A stretch of DNA of 14,834 bases, taken from the NCBI GenBank assembly GCA_022560025.1, contig JAFISE010000304.1, forward strand, positions 11,457-26,290, read 5' to 3'. Origin of the DNA: Stagonosporopsis chrysanthemi (Eukaryota > Ascomycota > Dothideomycetes > Pleosporales > Didymellaceae). Made by a program: the position numbers and the translations under genes. Below are positions 1 to 9,435 of this stretch, one piece after another (positions within the stretch are counted from its first letter, which is position 1; every line of letters begins with the position of its first letter). The notes below the pieces were generated by a model that was given only the letters and a program-made list of their open reading frames with translations, made no database searches and was not told where the DNA came from.

Positions 1-611
1 CGAGGAAAATAGCAAACCCGCAACGGAAAAAAATTAAGCACGCGTTGCAGCGATCTCATATGTATCAATTATTAAAGAATCATAAGACAAGCATCCTCTG
101 TTGTCGGTTTAATTTTAAAAGTAAGGCTAAGAATAGTCCGGTTTTCCGGAAAGTAACTTTAAGCCAGACAAAGATTTGATTAGAAGCGGGATATCCGGTA
201 CAAAAGGCAATAAGAATTTCTGTAGTTATTAGTAAAAGATGTCTGCATTCATAGGCTTACTATGCGGCTGCTGCGGACAGCCTGTCCCGGTTGCAGATTA
301 GCGACAATATCCGTCTTTTCAAGTCCATGAAGAAGCTCATATCAGAGACACGGCATTGTGGAAGGCATAATTGTCTCGAAGCATGTCTTGTCTGTTACTC
401 TACAATGCCTCGACATTCTGTTGTTTCTGTTCATAGAAGCATCTTACAAAGCTTTCTGTATGCGAAGGCGGCGGTGTCTATAGCGTGCTTATTCATAGCT
501 CTACTTACTGATTCTTGATGCATTCTTTTTCTGGCCTTTAATAGAGACTGATCTCTCAAATGTTTGAATATGATGCATTGTGCCACGACACTCGTGATAG
601 TCTCCAGAACG

Positions 612-653
612 TGACGTCAAGATCCTTATCTCTTGCGTTTGACCTTAAGGTCA
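612..653. promoter_or_regulatory. Two palindromes, CRE-like TGACGTCA and a 14-bp one
   Basis: TGACGTCA at 612-619 is a perfect CRE/ATF-type bZIP site. TGACCTTAAGGTCA at 640-653 is a perfect 14-bp palindrome. They lie 20 bp apart, just upstream of the GC-richer island. Each alone is near chance expectation for a window of this size, and no gene starts close by, so a regulatory role is only a suggestion. Confidence 0.2.
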
Positions 654-734
654 GTGTGAAATAAAGGAGAGTGAGCCTACAACTCTTCTGCTCAGACTCA
701 CGGCACGGACAAGTGCGGGAAATAAGCGCACGTA

Positions 735-971
735 ATGGGAAATTCCCGTGAGAAGGTATCTTCGGGTAAACAGTTTGTACTCGTGGTAGTAACCAGCCTG
801 AGGCCGGCAGGTTCGCTGGACTACCCGGTGCCCTCGGATTGGTCCTCTGAGCCAGTACCTAGGCCTGAAGGGGACCGAAGTCGCGGTGGAACGACCGAGT
901 CGGATCATGTTCGTGAAGGCCGCGTGGAGGTAGGCACCTCCGTCGCGCCTTCATGCTTGAGTGGTAAGTAG
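735..971 (+). other. GC-rich island with unassigned 78-codon frame
   Basis: An ATG at 735 opens 78 codons rich in Ser, Gly, Arg, Val and Pro. A minus-strand frame (908-651) overlaps it, so neither is convincing. I recognise no domain, signal peptide or membrane segment. Base composition differs from the AT-leaning DNA on both sides. This could be a relic of a mobile element or the exon of a lost gene; neither can be shown from the window. Confidence 0.15.
915..952. repeat. Hairpin (imperfect inverted repeat, 15 bp)
   Basis: The left arm is GAAGG (915-919), CGCG (921-924) and GGAGGT (926-931). The right arm is ACCTCC (936-941), CGCG (944-947) and CCTTC (948-952). The arms pair as 5 + 4 + 6 base pairs with a one-base bulge at 920, a 1-by-2 internal loop and a four-base loop AGGC (932-935). 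Nearly all pairs are G-C, so it would be stable in RNA or single-stranded DNA. Its function is unknown. Confidence 0.6.
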
Positions 972-1225
972 TAAAAGATAGTACTAGCCAAAAGCATGAC
1001 GGCAGCTTGTGCGGTGGAATCACGTAACGCGACGCGTATGGGTAGCCTTATTACCAGTGCTTAACATTAACCGTGATGCAATGTAATACAGATTGCTAGA
1101 GCTGCAGTTTGAAACTAGCCCATGTTGTTGCTAAGAGCATGAGGACATTTAAAATAACAGAGCAAGAGTTAGAAATGCTTGGAGCAGGTTTTGTATTATT
1201 AACTATTTTATCTTCCAACGCATCT

Positions 1226-1900
1226 TTAACAAGCAGGATACGTAACTAAAGCACGTGTAACAATTACTTCTAGCGGACTATGCGCAGACATAACTGATGC
1301 ACAGTGCTCAGTATGGTGATAGAAGCTTAATCCTGAATGGAGTGTTTTCCCCAAGATGACTGCCCTATGCATCCGTTTCCAGGAGAATATGCAATGCAAA
1401 ACATGGTTTTTGTTGGTCAGATAAGTCTCGCTAAGATCATCAGAGAACTCCAATTCAGTCTTCGTCGTTTGCTTGTATGGATCCCCGTACAGGGTCCAGT
1501 TGAGTGCACGGAATTCCTCGGCAAGCTCCTTGTCCAGACATTCTTCCGGTAACCAAGCAAACGAAACTGGATCAAAATGACATCCTAACTCTCGGGCTTT
1601 TGCTGCAGTCTTTCCGCATCGCCTTGTGCGGGGATCTCTTTCGTCGTACGAGTACGGTGGAGGGTCGACATGAGAAAGGGTTGCCAACGATAGTCCAACG
1701 AGTACAGCCACAGATATAATGATGTATATATACCATAATGATCGCGCTTTTGATGGTTTCTGGGTCGCCGTCGATGTGTCAGAGTCCTCCGCCTCGTCCG
1801 CCTTCAAAAGACTATTGTACGCTCTCTCATTCTCAGATTTGAGATTGCGTACATCTCGGAGATGGAATCTGCGGATAATGGGCCAATTGATCGTTACCAT
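1226..1900 (-). CDS. UstYa/DUF3328-like single-pass membrane protein
   Basis: Intact 224-residue protein. Residues 1-54 are a charged N-terminal tail, about 55-75 form one hydrophobic membrane segment rich in Ile, Val and Leu, and the rest is a predicted lumenal or outer domain. That domain has Cys95, Cys107, Cys121 and two HXXHC motifs: HVLHC (166-170) and HTEHC (196-200), 26 residues apart. Paired HXXHC motifs after an N-terminal membrane anchor are the mark of the fungal UstYa/DUF3328 group, some of whose members catalyse oxidative cyclisation of peptides. The spacing, the AWLPEEC segment (115-121) and the Cys-ending tail fit a common fungal subfamily of unknown reaction. No intron is needed. 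The ATG at 1900 is the only Met before the membrane segment. It has no stops, unlike the repeats next to it, so it is probably functional. No peptide precursor gene is visible nearby, so a natural-product role is not supported. Confidence 0.8.
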   Translation of the reverse strand: MVTINWPIIRRFHLRDVRNLKSENERAYNSLLKADEAEDSDTSTATQKPSKARSLWYIYIIISVAVLVGLSLATLSHVDPPPYSYDERDPRTRRCGKTAAKARELGCHFDPVSFAWLPEECLDKELAEEFRALNWTLYGDPYKQTTKTELEFSDDLSETYLTNKNHVLHCIFSWKRMHRAVILGKTLHSGLSFYHHTEHCASVMSAHSPLEVIVTRALVTYPAC

Positions 1901-2040
1901 ATTGGTAAAAAAACGTAGAGAAAAACAAATAGAAGCAAAGATTGCACAGGGTCTGGACGAAGAGATGGCTTTACATCAACGGCAACCGGTTATTTCAAGT
2001 CTGAGCTGCGTGCCCCATTGTCAATCGGTTGTTTGTGGAG
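1901..2040 (-). promoter_or_regulatory. Probable promoter of the UstYa-like gene
   Basis: About 140 bp separate the ATG at 1900 from DNA that I take to be the 5' region of the LINE. Read on the minus strand, the 60 bases before the ATG are pyrimidine-rich, as is common upstream of fungal start codons. I see no clear TATA box. The true transcription start and the exact edge of the LINE are not visible. Confidence 0.3.
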
Positions 2041-2342
2041 ATCCGAGAGCCGTGAAGCGGGTCCCGGGTACGTTGGCGCCTTGATGCCCATCTTGGTTTG
2101 ATTCCGCATATTGTCGCCGTGACTTATTTCGAACCTGTTCCGAACAGACATGATTCTTGCCGGAACGTCACATTCTGTGCACCATCTTGCACAGTAGGCC
2201 TAACTCCACGCGACCCTCACGAACACGATTTGACTCGGTCGTTCCATCGCGACCTCGGCCCTGTTTCGCACCTCCTTCAGGCCTAGCACGGAGTCAATCT
2301 CTCCATGCTCTATTTTACTTCAACGCGTAACGACTCAACAAA
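2041..2342 (+). other. Presumed LINE 5' UTR
   Basis: About 300 bp precede the ORF1 ATG with no coding sequence of their own. A 62-codon frame at 2098-2286 has no recognisable feature. The stretch is GC-richer than the host promoter on its left. In Tad1-like LINEs the internal promoter lies in this region. The assignment rests on position only. Confidence 0.4.
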
Positions 2343-4002
2343 ATGCCAAAAGCACGACAACAGCGAAAATTTTACTTTTCTAGAATCAACGCAGTATATC
2401 GCACGCAAACGTCTACTAGAGACGCCGTTCGACTAGCCAGCACTCAGGGGCAGCGCCCACTGCTTCTGAGGCGTCATGGCGACACCGTGGCCTCAACGGT
2501 CGACATGGCCAAGCCCAATTCGCGAGCACGCTACATGCTTCAGCACTTTTCTCCACGATGTACTGCACCTCATCGAGCGCACCGGCAGCCAGTCCATGCC
2601 GACAGACATCGTCAGCGACATCATTCGCGGCTCCTTGACGTTCGTCCTGAAGATGCAGCACACGCCCGACCTGAGCGCTATTAGCGACGCTCTCAGCATC
2701 GCACAGACAGAGGCCAAGGCCACAGCGGAACGCACGGCGCAGGCCCTCGACGTAATCAAGAGTGAACTTAAGAATACTGTGGAGCTCGTCCAACGATCCG
2801 CAGCGAACATACAACAGAACGGTAACACAGCAGAAGAGGCGAGGGCAGCGGCCGAGGACGCCACAGAGGTGGGTAAAGCGACGCTGGAAGTTGCGAGAGA
2901 AATCAGGAACAAGAGGCCACAAGAGCAGGCGAACGGACCCATGAGCTACGCTGCAGCAGCAGCCAGGGGCATCCCACTAGCAGCTACATACAATGCACAA
3001 AGCGTCAAACAACCATCTGCGCAGACACAGCGTGAGGTCATCATGAATATCAGAGACTCGCTCACCGTACAGAGCCTGAGGGCAATGAACCCCAGTCACC
3101 TCAAACTTCATGTACAACGTGCCATCGAGCAAAGCGGCAACGAACACATAGCAAGCGCAAAGATTGTCTCGTCTAACCAGCTGAATAGCGGAGACCTGAG
3201 TATCAAGACAGCGAGCAGCAGCGAAGCCAAGGCGCTGCGACAGTTTGCGGACGACTGGGCCCACCGCATCAGTAGTGGGACTACAGTGCAGATCCCGACG
3301 TTCAGCATCCTAGCTCACGGCATACGCACGAGCACAACGGACATGAGCAAGCTCGACGAGATCAGAGCGCAGATCCTACAGGACAACCAACCGTTCATAC
3401 CCTAGGCGGAGATAAGACACATAGGCTGGCTGACTAGAGACGCTACTACTAAGACGGCAACGACTATTACTATTGAGTTCACGAAACCAGAAGACGCCAA
3501 CAAGATCATCGACGAGGGCCTGATCTGGCAGGGCAAGGTCTTCCAGTGCGACCGATACGAGCGGCAGTGCTGAGTAAAGCAGCGCTTCAAGTGCCAAAGA
3601 TACGGACACATAGGAACCCAGTGCAAGGCAGTAACAGCATGTGGCCACTGTGCGCAGGAGCACGACACCCAGAACTGCCCATCAAGGGCCGGACAAACCA
3701 TAACTAGGAAATGTGCCGCCTGCCGCGGCGAGCACGAAGCATGGAGCCGCCAGTGCCCAACTAGGAAGGACGAGATGGCCAAGGCAAGGACCGCGTACGA
3801 GATGCGGCCGCGCTACCACTACGTTGCAGAGACAGCTGGACAAAGCGCCCAGCTTAATATACCAACATGTACTATTCGAAGGCGAAGGCCTAGTTGACCG
3901 GCTGCATCTACACAGCCAACGCAGCTCACCAGGAACTAGTCACAAACCGGACGAGGACAGGAGCGGACCAACGCTGGAACTACTATTAATCTGCTAGACT
4001 AG
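2343..4002 (+). pseudogene. LINE ORF1 (gag-like, zinc knuckles), broken
   Basis: The start is the ATG at 2343 (MPKARQQRKF), followed by about 70 residues in that frame. A one-base-equivalent frameshift near 2553 then moves the reading into the frame open from 2476 to 3402. The middle part is Ala/Gln-rich and probably helical (about 2680-2930). It is followed by a globular region with the segment SLRAMNPSHLKLHV and then three Cys/His clusters. The first (from 3583) has the pattern R-x2-C-x4-H-x4-C: its first Cys codon is now CGC, Arg. The second (CGHCAQEHDTQNC) is CX2CX3HX4C, and the third begins CAACRGEH. Stops lie at 3403 (TAG), 3571 (TGA), 3895 (TGA), 3937 (TAG) and 4000 (TAG). The last may be the original end; the C-terminus is uncertain. 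The family product binds element RNA. This copy cannot make it. Confidence 0.85.
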
Positions 4003-4151
4003 GTGATTCTATCAACACAAGCAAGTGCAAGCTAAAGACTGCGTTAATAGATTATACCTAGTAGAAGAGCTCTAGAAGTGACTGGAAACAGCGCCTAAGC
4101 AATACAGAACAACAGCAGCTATTACACAGAAATCAACCCCAACAACAATGC

Positions 4152-7100
4152 ATGAATAGACATACTACACTAAGTATACTACAGTACAACGTACACAAAT
4201 CAAGAGATATAGTAATAGCGACCATGCTGCGCAACCCTAGGATCCACGATTACGACATTCTAGCTATCTAGGAACTATGGAGGAACCCCTTCGCGACAAC
4301 GACATACTATCTAGCAAAGCAAATCTTTCACCTCTATTGCCTAGCGGGAGAAGAGGCAGGGCCCGCCAGGGTCTACTTTTTCATCAACAAAAGGGTAGAC
4401 TACAGAAAGCAGCAGTTCAAGGCGCACAGCAGAGACATCTGCTCTCTCACGTTTTAAGGCAGCAATGATTAACAAGAGAGACAGTGTCTTATTATACACA
4501 ATGTCTACAACCCAGCGAGACGCAGCGAGAGCGATAGCAGCGTGCTAACAGATGTTCGTACAACACTGCACGACAATCAACCTAACGAGCAGATACTGCT
4601 CAGCAACTTCAATTTGCACCACCCTATGTGGGGAGGTGCAAACATAAGGCACACCGATCCTAAATCTGCGGAGCTGCTAGCAATTATAGAAGACTTTAGC
4701 TTGAACAGTAGACTGCCTCCTAGAGCTATCACATACGAAGGAAGAGCCTTACGCACCATTATAGACCTTTATCTAGTAACTATAAGCTTAGTCAATTAGG
4801 TGGTTCGAAGCCAGGTTAATAGGGACCTCGATCACAACTTCAATCACCTGCCTATTAGTACTGTGATAGACGTAAGAGTACAGCAACTAGACACAACCCT
4901 AAAGCAAGACTAGAAACGATTGAATGAGAAAATCTACCACAAAACGCTAAAACAGGCCCTGTCGCCACTTCGCAGACCTGCAAACAAGACAGCACTTAAC
5001 ACGTATATCTAAGAGGTCGTCCAGGCAATCCAAAGAGCCATTGACAAAGCAATACCATACACAAGGCCATCAAACCACATCAAAGAGGGCTAGTCAGAAG
5101 AACGTAGAGCAGTACTTGCGGAAGCAAAGAGACTTAAGAGAGCACACAGCTAATGCCACACAGACGAGTCGTGGGAGGCCTACCGTGCAGCAAGAAATCA
5201 CAAAGCAAGAACAATCAAGAAGGCACTAAGAGACGCCTACAGAGAACAGGTAGAGCAGGCTGCGAAGTCGCTAGAAACATTGTGGAGACTTGTCAAATAA
5301 GCAAAGACGAGAGAAACTCTGGCCCTAATGGTCACACCTGTCCTCTGACATCCAGAGACGCAGCAGGAGGTGACAGATCCGGCTAAGAGAGCAGACATGT
5401 TCCGAGACACCTTCTTCCCAGTACCACCAGAGGCAGATCTGGAGGATATAAGAGACGCACACTACAATTACCAAGTAGACATGCCACTAGTGACAGAGAA
5501 AACGGTCAGATACGCCATACAAGCAGCATCACCACTCAAAGCACCTGTTCTGGATGGCATCATCAACAAAGTTCTGCAGGTAGGGGTAGCCCAGCTTGCA
5601 TCTCACCTAACAAGGATCTCCAACCAGAGCCTACTTCTAGGATACTGCCTATCCGCACTTCCGCAAGTCAACGACAGTCGTCCTGCGCAAGCCAGGTAAG
5701 GACGACTACACGGCACCAAAGTCGTACAGACCTATCATGCTGATGAACACCACAGGTAAGATTATGGATGCAGTCATAGCGCGACGGTTCAGCTACCTAG
5801 CTGAGACCTATCACGTCCCACCGCCGACACACATAGGCGGCAGGAAGATGCGCTCGACCGAACACGCTCTCCAGGGCGTCACCTATAAGATATACGAAGC
5901 ATGGAGCCAGGGCAATGGCCAGGTGGCGAGCCTCTTGCTGCTTGATGTCTCTGGCGCCTTTGACAACGTCTCGCATGCACGCCTGCTTCACAACCTGCGG
6001 GAAAGACAAGTGGACGAGAAGACAGTGAAGTGGGTCACAAGCTTCCTTAGCGACAGATATACGAGCATCGCAATCGATGGATTCTGATTGAGAGCGTATC
6101 AAATCAATACAGGCATACCTCAGGGATCACCACTGTCACCTATCCTCTACCTCTTCTACAACGCTGACCTGATAGACGTATGCAATCACGCACTGGACGC
6201 CATGTCCACAGGCTACATAGACGACGTTGGTATCTTTGCGTGGGGCAAGACGACAGAGCAGACATGCGAGACACTGGGCAAGATCCTCGACAAAGCACAG
6301 TGATGGGCCAGCACACACGCATCGGTCTTCGCCCTAAACAAGTTCCAGCTCATCTACTTTACAAGATCACGCAAACGCATCAACACGGAAACACTGATCT
6401 AGACTGAGTGGGGCGAGATACAACCTGAAGCGACGTGCAGGTACCTTGGACTAACTATGGATGCAAAGCTTCACTGGAAGGAGCGTACCGAAGAGATCAG
6501 ACCGAAAGCGACGAAGACAGTCAATGCGCTAAGCTGCCTAGGAGGGTCCAACTGGGGCGCCAGCTCCACTGACTTGCGGCGAATCTACGAAGGCACTGTG
6601 CTCCCGCAGATGATGTACGCCTGCTCAGTATGGTCGAACGCCAGCATGAAAGGGAAGCTGTACACTAGGAGGATGCTTAACACACTACAGAGTATATAGG
6701 CAAGAGCAGCGAGAGTTATCAGCGGAGCCTACAGAGCCACGTTGAGAGCGGCGCTAGACGTAGAGACGTTCCTCCTCCCTATCGAGCAGCAGATATAGAA
6801 GCATAACGCAGACACTGTTATCCGGCTACTTTCGAGCAGGGACATCGCGGGCACCTCAGGGTTCCAAACAAGCACAGCACAGCCGACAGCCGCGGACAAG
6901 GCCCGCATCAGACACACAAGCTCTTGGGGAAAAGTACACAAGGATATGAAGAGCAAGCAAATCCAAGGCGTCGAGACACAAGAACAGATCCCGTGCTTCC
7001 TCACTCCACCTTGGAGACACGGCCCAACCACCTATATTAACGCGACTGCCGAGAGCGCGCGGGCACGGCACGATAGAGAGCACGCAAAAGACGACAGCCT

Positions 7101-8049
7101 TAGCATCTATACAGACGGCAGCGGCATCGAAGGCGAGATAGGCTCTGCAGCACTGTGTCCACTCACACAACACGTACGATCTGTGCACATGGGGCCAGAC
7201 ACAGCGTCGACAGTATACGCAGCAGAGCTACAAGGCATCAGCTTAGCACTGCAGATCGCTCATGAGTATGCAAGCCGAAACGGCACGCGACGAAACGTCG
7301 CCATATACACAGACAATCAAGCCGCCATCTGGTACATCGCCAAAGCAGAAGGACGATCAGGCGGATACATCCTTGCGGACATCGCGCAACAGGTCCAGGA
7401 GCTCCAGGACAAGGGATGCACAGTGAGCGTCCGATGGATACCGGCCACGTGGGCATACCCGGAAACGAGGCCGTCGACAAAGCGGCCAAGTAGGCCACCG
7501 GATGGAGGGAAGACGGCCGAAGAAGCTTACCGGCAGACGCGCCTCCCCAGCTGTTCACCATAAAGTCTACAGTGAAAAGATGGTGCAAGATACAAGCGGA
7601 GCGAGCGTGGACAGCGAAGTGGCGCACAGACACAAAGGGCCGAGCAACCTACAGACACACTCCAACGCCCACCAAAAAGGTACTCCGGCTCCACGAGGGG
7701 CTCAACAAGCGGGAGAGCGCGCTGCTGGTGCAGCTACGGACCGAGAAGATCGGACTCAACGACTTCCTCTTCGCCCGAAGAGTGCCAGACGTCACCAGCC
7801 CGCGCTGCGACTGCGGAGCGAGACGACAGACTGTAGACTGTCGCCCACATCCTTCTCCACTGCAGCAAGCGCAGGAACCTCCGGAACCGCATCTTCGCCA
7901 ACCTGTCCGGACGAGACAATATCCGGACCATCCTAGGCACGCCACAGCTAGCCACCAAAGCCATCCAGTACGTAGAGCAGACGCAGATCCTTGGGCAATA
8001 TGGGGATCGAAGGCGAGTAGACGACAGCCGAGTGCTGGGGGGAAACTGA
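4152..8049 (+). pseudogene. LINE ORF2 (endonuclease-RT-RNase H), broken
   Basis: The frame runs from ATG 4152 to TGA 8047-8049, about 1300 codons, the usual size for Tad1 ORF2. The endonuclease starts at QYNVHK (4182) and includes the EPW-box position, read ELW here (4272), the DFN-box position, now SNFN (4602), and the SDH-box position, now FNH (4839). The reverse transcriptase has LLLLDVSGAFDN with its Asp at 5944, GIPQGSPLSPILY, and YIDD with Asp at 6220 and 6223. The RNase H has YTDGSG (Asp 7114), AAELQ (Glu 7225), YTDNQ (Asp 7312) and a His codon at 7446. The C-terminus has a CDC...HILLHC zinc-type motif. Stops: 4269, 4455, 4470, 4797, 4911, 5010, 5091, 5151, 5298, 5346, 6085, 6301, 6400, 6697, 6796, 7491. 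Frameshifts: about 5650, about 7445, and a 7-bp tandem duplication at 7836. No active protein can come from this copy. Confidence 0.9.
7829..7842 (+). repeat. 7-bp tandem near-duplication causing a frameshift
   Basis: GACTGTA (7829-7835) is followed at once by GACTGTC (7836-7842). Removing one copy restores the frame between the CDCGARRQTV segment and HILLHC in the C-terminal zinc motif of ORF2. This points to a small slippage or repair duplication after insertion of the element. Confidence 0.7.
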
Positions 8050-8273
8050 AGGTATTACAGACGCAGAACACAAGGCAACCGTGCCTCTACGAGCCTAGAA
8101 GTACAGCGTTCAGTTAGTAGAGTCATTATCTAGATGAGGTTGGCAGCCACGTGTAGATAGTGATGAGAGGGAAACGGCAGGCCTCTAGGGACAGATGGCT
8201 CTTAGGAGTGAAGTGGGGCGGCGCGGATCAACGTCCGCACCGCGTCGGCTGTCTGCTATGATACTTTGCGAAA
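8050..8273 (+). other. Presumed LINE 3' UTR and junction
   Basis: About 220 bp without coding content lie between the ORF2 stop and the left edge of the mariner copy. The stretch is G-rich in places (8205-8225), followed by CGC-rich runs (8220-8250). I see no poly-A or simple-repeat tail, so the true 3' end may be truncated or may lie further left. Confidence 0.4.
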
Positions 8274-8287
8274 TACCTTCCGACTAG

Positions 8288-8300
8288 CGGGAGGGGTAAC
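8288..8300 (+). repeat. Left terminal inverted repeat of the mariner copy
   Basis: CGGGAGGGGTAAC, the inverted partner of 9412-9427. Outside this core the left end no longer matches the right end well, which suggests point decay or a small deletion in the terminal bases. Confidence 0.6.
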
Positions 8301-8459
8301 CTGCAGCGGCGCGTCATCACTCACAGTACTAAATTACTATATAGAAGCGTGCAATCAAGCTCCAAATAACCACTGCTGCTGCTTACGCAGTTTCTCTCAT
8401 ATTTGAAGCTGGAATCAAGCTATTGTGATTACTTTGTTGGTGTTGCTGTTACTCCAGCC

Positions 8460-9398
8460 ATGGGTGGCTCCGGCCGACGCCTCGCACCTGAGATAGTCTA
8501 AACCATCTCTGACTATACCAACACCGGCAAAGGCAACGCTGTTATTCATACAGTTACTGGTGTTGATTGGAAGACTGTAGCCAAGATGCGTAAGGACCTA
8601 GAGTTCTGGAGAGCACTATATCCACCAGCTTCTGTTGTTCTAGGCAGGCCGGCAACGCTGCTTCCAGTTCACGTCAAGGCACTTAGTGACTTTCTCCATG
8701 GGCAGCCACACGCCTATCTTGCAGAGATGCAGGAATTTCTGCTTAGTGATTATAGTGTTGTGGCTTCTCAATGGACTGTCTACTGGGCACTGAAGAAGCT
8801 GCGATGGAGTCGCAAAGTTGCAACAAAGCGAGCAAGAGAACAGAGTGAGGCCCTGCGCCGTACCTTTTGAGCCTGAGTTGATTACTTATACCAGGCTGAG
8901 CAGATTGTTGCCATTGATGAGTCTGCCTGCAATGAGCGTACTGGTGACCGCAAGTACGGCTGGAGTCCTATCAACACACCTGTGGAGTTAGTGTACAGCT
9001 TGAAGCGATCTGAACGATAGAGTCTTCTCCCAGCAATGACGATTAACGGCTACCTCGCGTTCACGATATTCCAGGGCTCTATAACCTCTGAGATACTAGA
9101 AGACTTTCTGGAGTTGCAAGTACTGCCATACTGCACTCCAGGATGGTCAGTTTTAGTCATGGATAACGCGTCAATCCACCAATCGCCCCGGATTGCTGAG
9201 CTTTGCAGCGACTTTGGTGTTGAACTAGAGTACCTTCCACCATACTCCCCTGATTACAACCCAATTGAGCGCAGCTTCAAGGAATTGAAAAGCTAAATCA
9301 AGAGGAATTACAAGCTGGCTAAGGCCTACAACAACTTTGCGTACTTCCTGTTCTTTGCTGTACAGGAAGCGTGTTGTATGAGAGACTGTAGTAGGTAG
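8460..9398 (+). pseudogene. Tc1/mariner (DD34E) transposase, five stops
   Basis: One unbroken frame of 313 codons from ATG 8460 to TAG 9396, close to the family's usual 330-350, with no frameshift. The N-terminal half (about codons 55-135) has the helix-turn-helix DNA-binding part, seen in GRPATLLPVHVKALSDFL and the following QWTVYWALKKL segment. The catalytic part has Asp in AIDES (8916), Asp in VMDNASIH (9162) and Glu in YSPDYNPIE (9267), with 34 residues between the last two: a DD34E triad, intact. Stops fall at codons 14 (TAA 8499), 137 and 139 (TGA 8868 and 8874), 187 (TAG 9018) and 279 (TAA 9294). The final TAG at 9396 may itself be a mutation. The family protein cuts and pastes its own element at TA. 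This copy is inactive. Confidence 0.85.
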
Positions 9399-9411
9399 TT
9401 CAGCCAATGTA

Positions 9412-9427
9412 GTTACCCCGCCTCCCG
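9412..9427 (-). repeat. Right terminal inverted repeat of the mariner copy
   Basis: GTTACCCCGCCTCCCG. Its reverse complement is the left core plus a three-base insertion. The element end, GTGACTG, then TA, follow directly. Confidence 0.6.
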
Positions 9428-9435
9428 TGACTGTA

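Larger units (their letters stand above)
1..1225. other. Non-coding flank, no gene supported
   Basis: No open frame here has recognisable domains or good coding character. The longest (291-518 plus, 735-971 plus, 908-651 minus) are 75-85 codons; the first begins at TTG, and the last two overlap on opposite strands. Positions 1-700 are AT-leaning. Positions about 735-1000 are clearly more GC-rich and contain a hairpin, which may mark a relic repeat or a fragment of another element. The last 200 bases are the 3' flank of the minus-strand gene that ends at 1226. I see no tRNA and no introns that join the short frames into a gene. Confidence 0.6.
2041..8273 (+). mobile_element. Tad1-like non-LTR retrotransposon (LINE), dead copy
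   Basis: A near full-length LINE of the Tad1 clade: a presumed 5' UTR, ORF1 (nucleic-acid binding, zinc knuckles), ORF2 (APE-type endonuclease, reverse transcriptase, RNase H, C-terminal CxC...HxxxHC motif) and a 3' UTR. This order, with an RNase H, is typical of fungal Tad1 elements. ORF2 has at least 16 in-frame stops and three frameshifts, and ORF1 one frameshift and several stops. The outer edges are estimates: I see no poly-A or simple-repeat tail and no target-site duplication. The safe core is 2343-8049. The left edge lies somewhere in about 1950-2340, and the right edge somewhere between 8050 and the mariner copy. Confidence 0.85.
8276..9433 (+). mobile_element. Tc1/mariner transposon, dead copy
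   Basis: A short DNA transposon of about 1.16 kb with one transposase frame and related inverted ends. CGGGAGGGGTAAC (8288-8300) on the left is matched in inverted form by GTTACCCCGCCTCCCG (9412-9427) on the right; the right arm carries three extra bases. TA dinucleotides sit at 8274-8275 and 9434-9435, where this family's TA target duplication would be expected. The right edge is the better supported: from the TA inward, the opposite strand reads CAGTCACGGGAGG. The left edge is degraded and could be shifted by several bases. Confidence 0.75.

Noticed and set aside
640..653. Nuclear-receptor response element (inverted AGGTCA halves)
   Set aside because: Fungi lack such receptors and a perfect 14-bp palindrome is expected about once by chance in this window.
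2416..2942. Two minus-strand frames of 149 and 168 codons
   Set aside because: They lie antisense to LINE ORF1 and have no domains; they arise as shadows of a GC-rich coding frame.
4152..8049. Stops and frame changes as recoding or programmed frameshifts
   Set aside because: Too many stops (at least 16) at scattered sites, plus loss of catalytic Asp codons and a slippage duplication, fit decay and not recoding.
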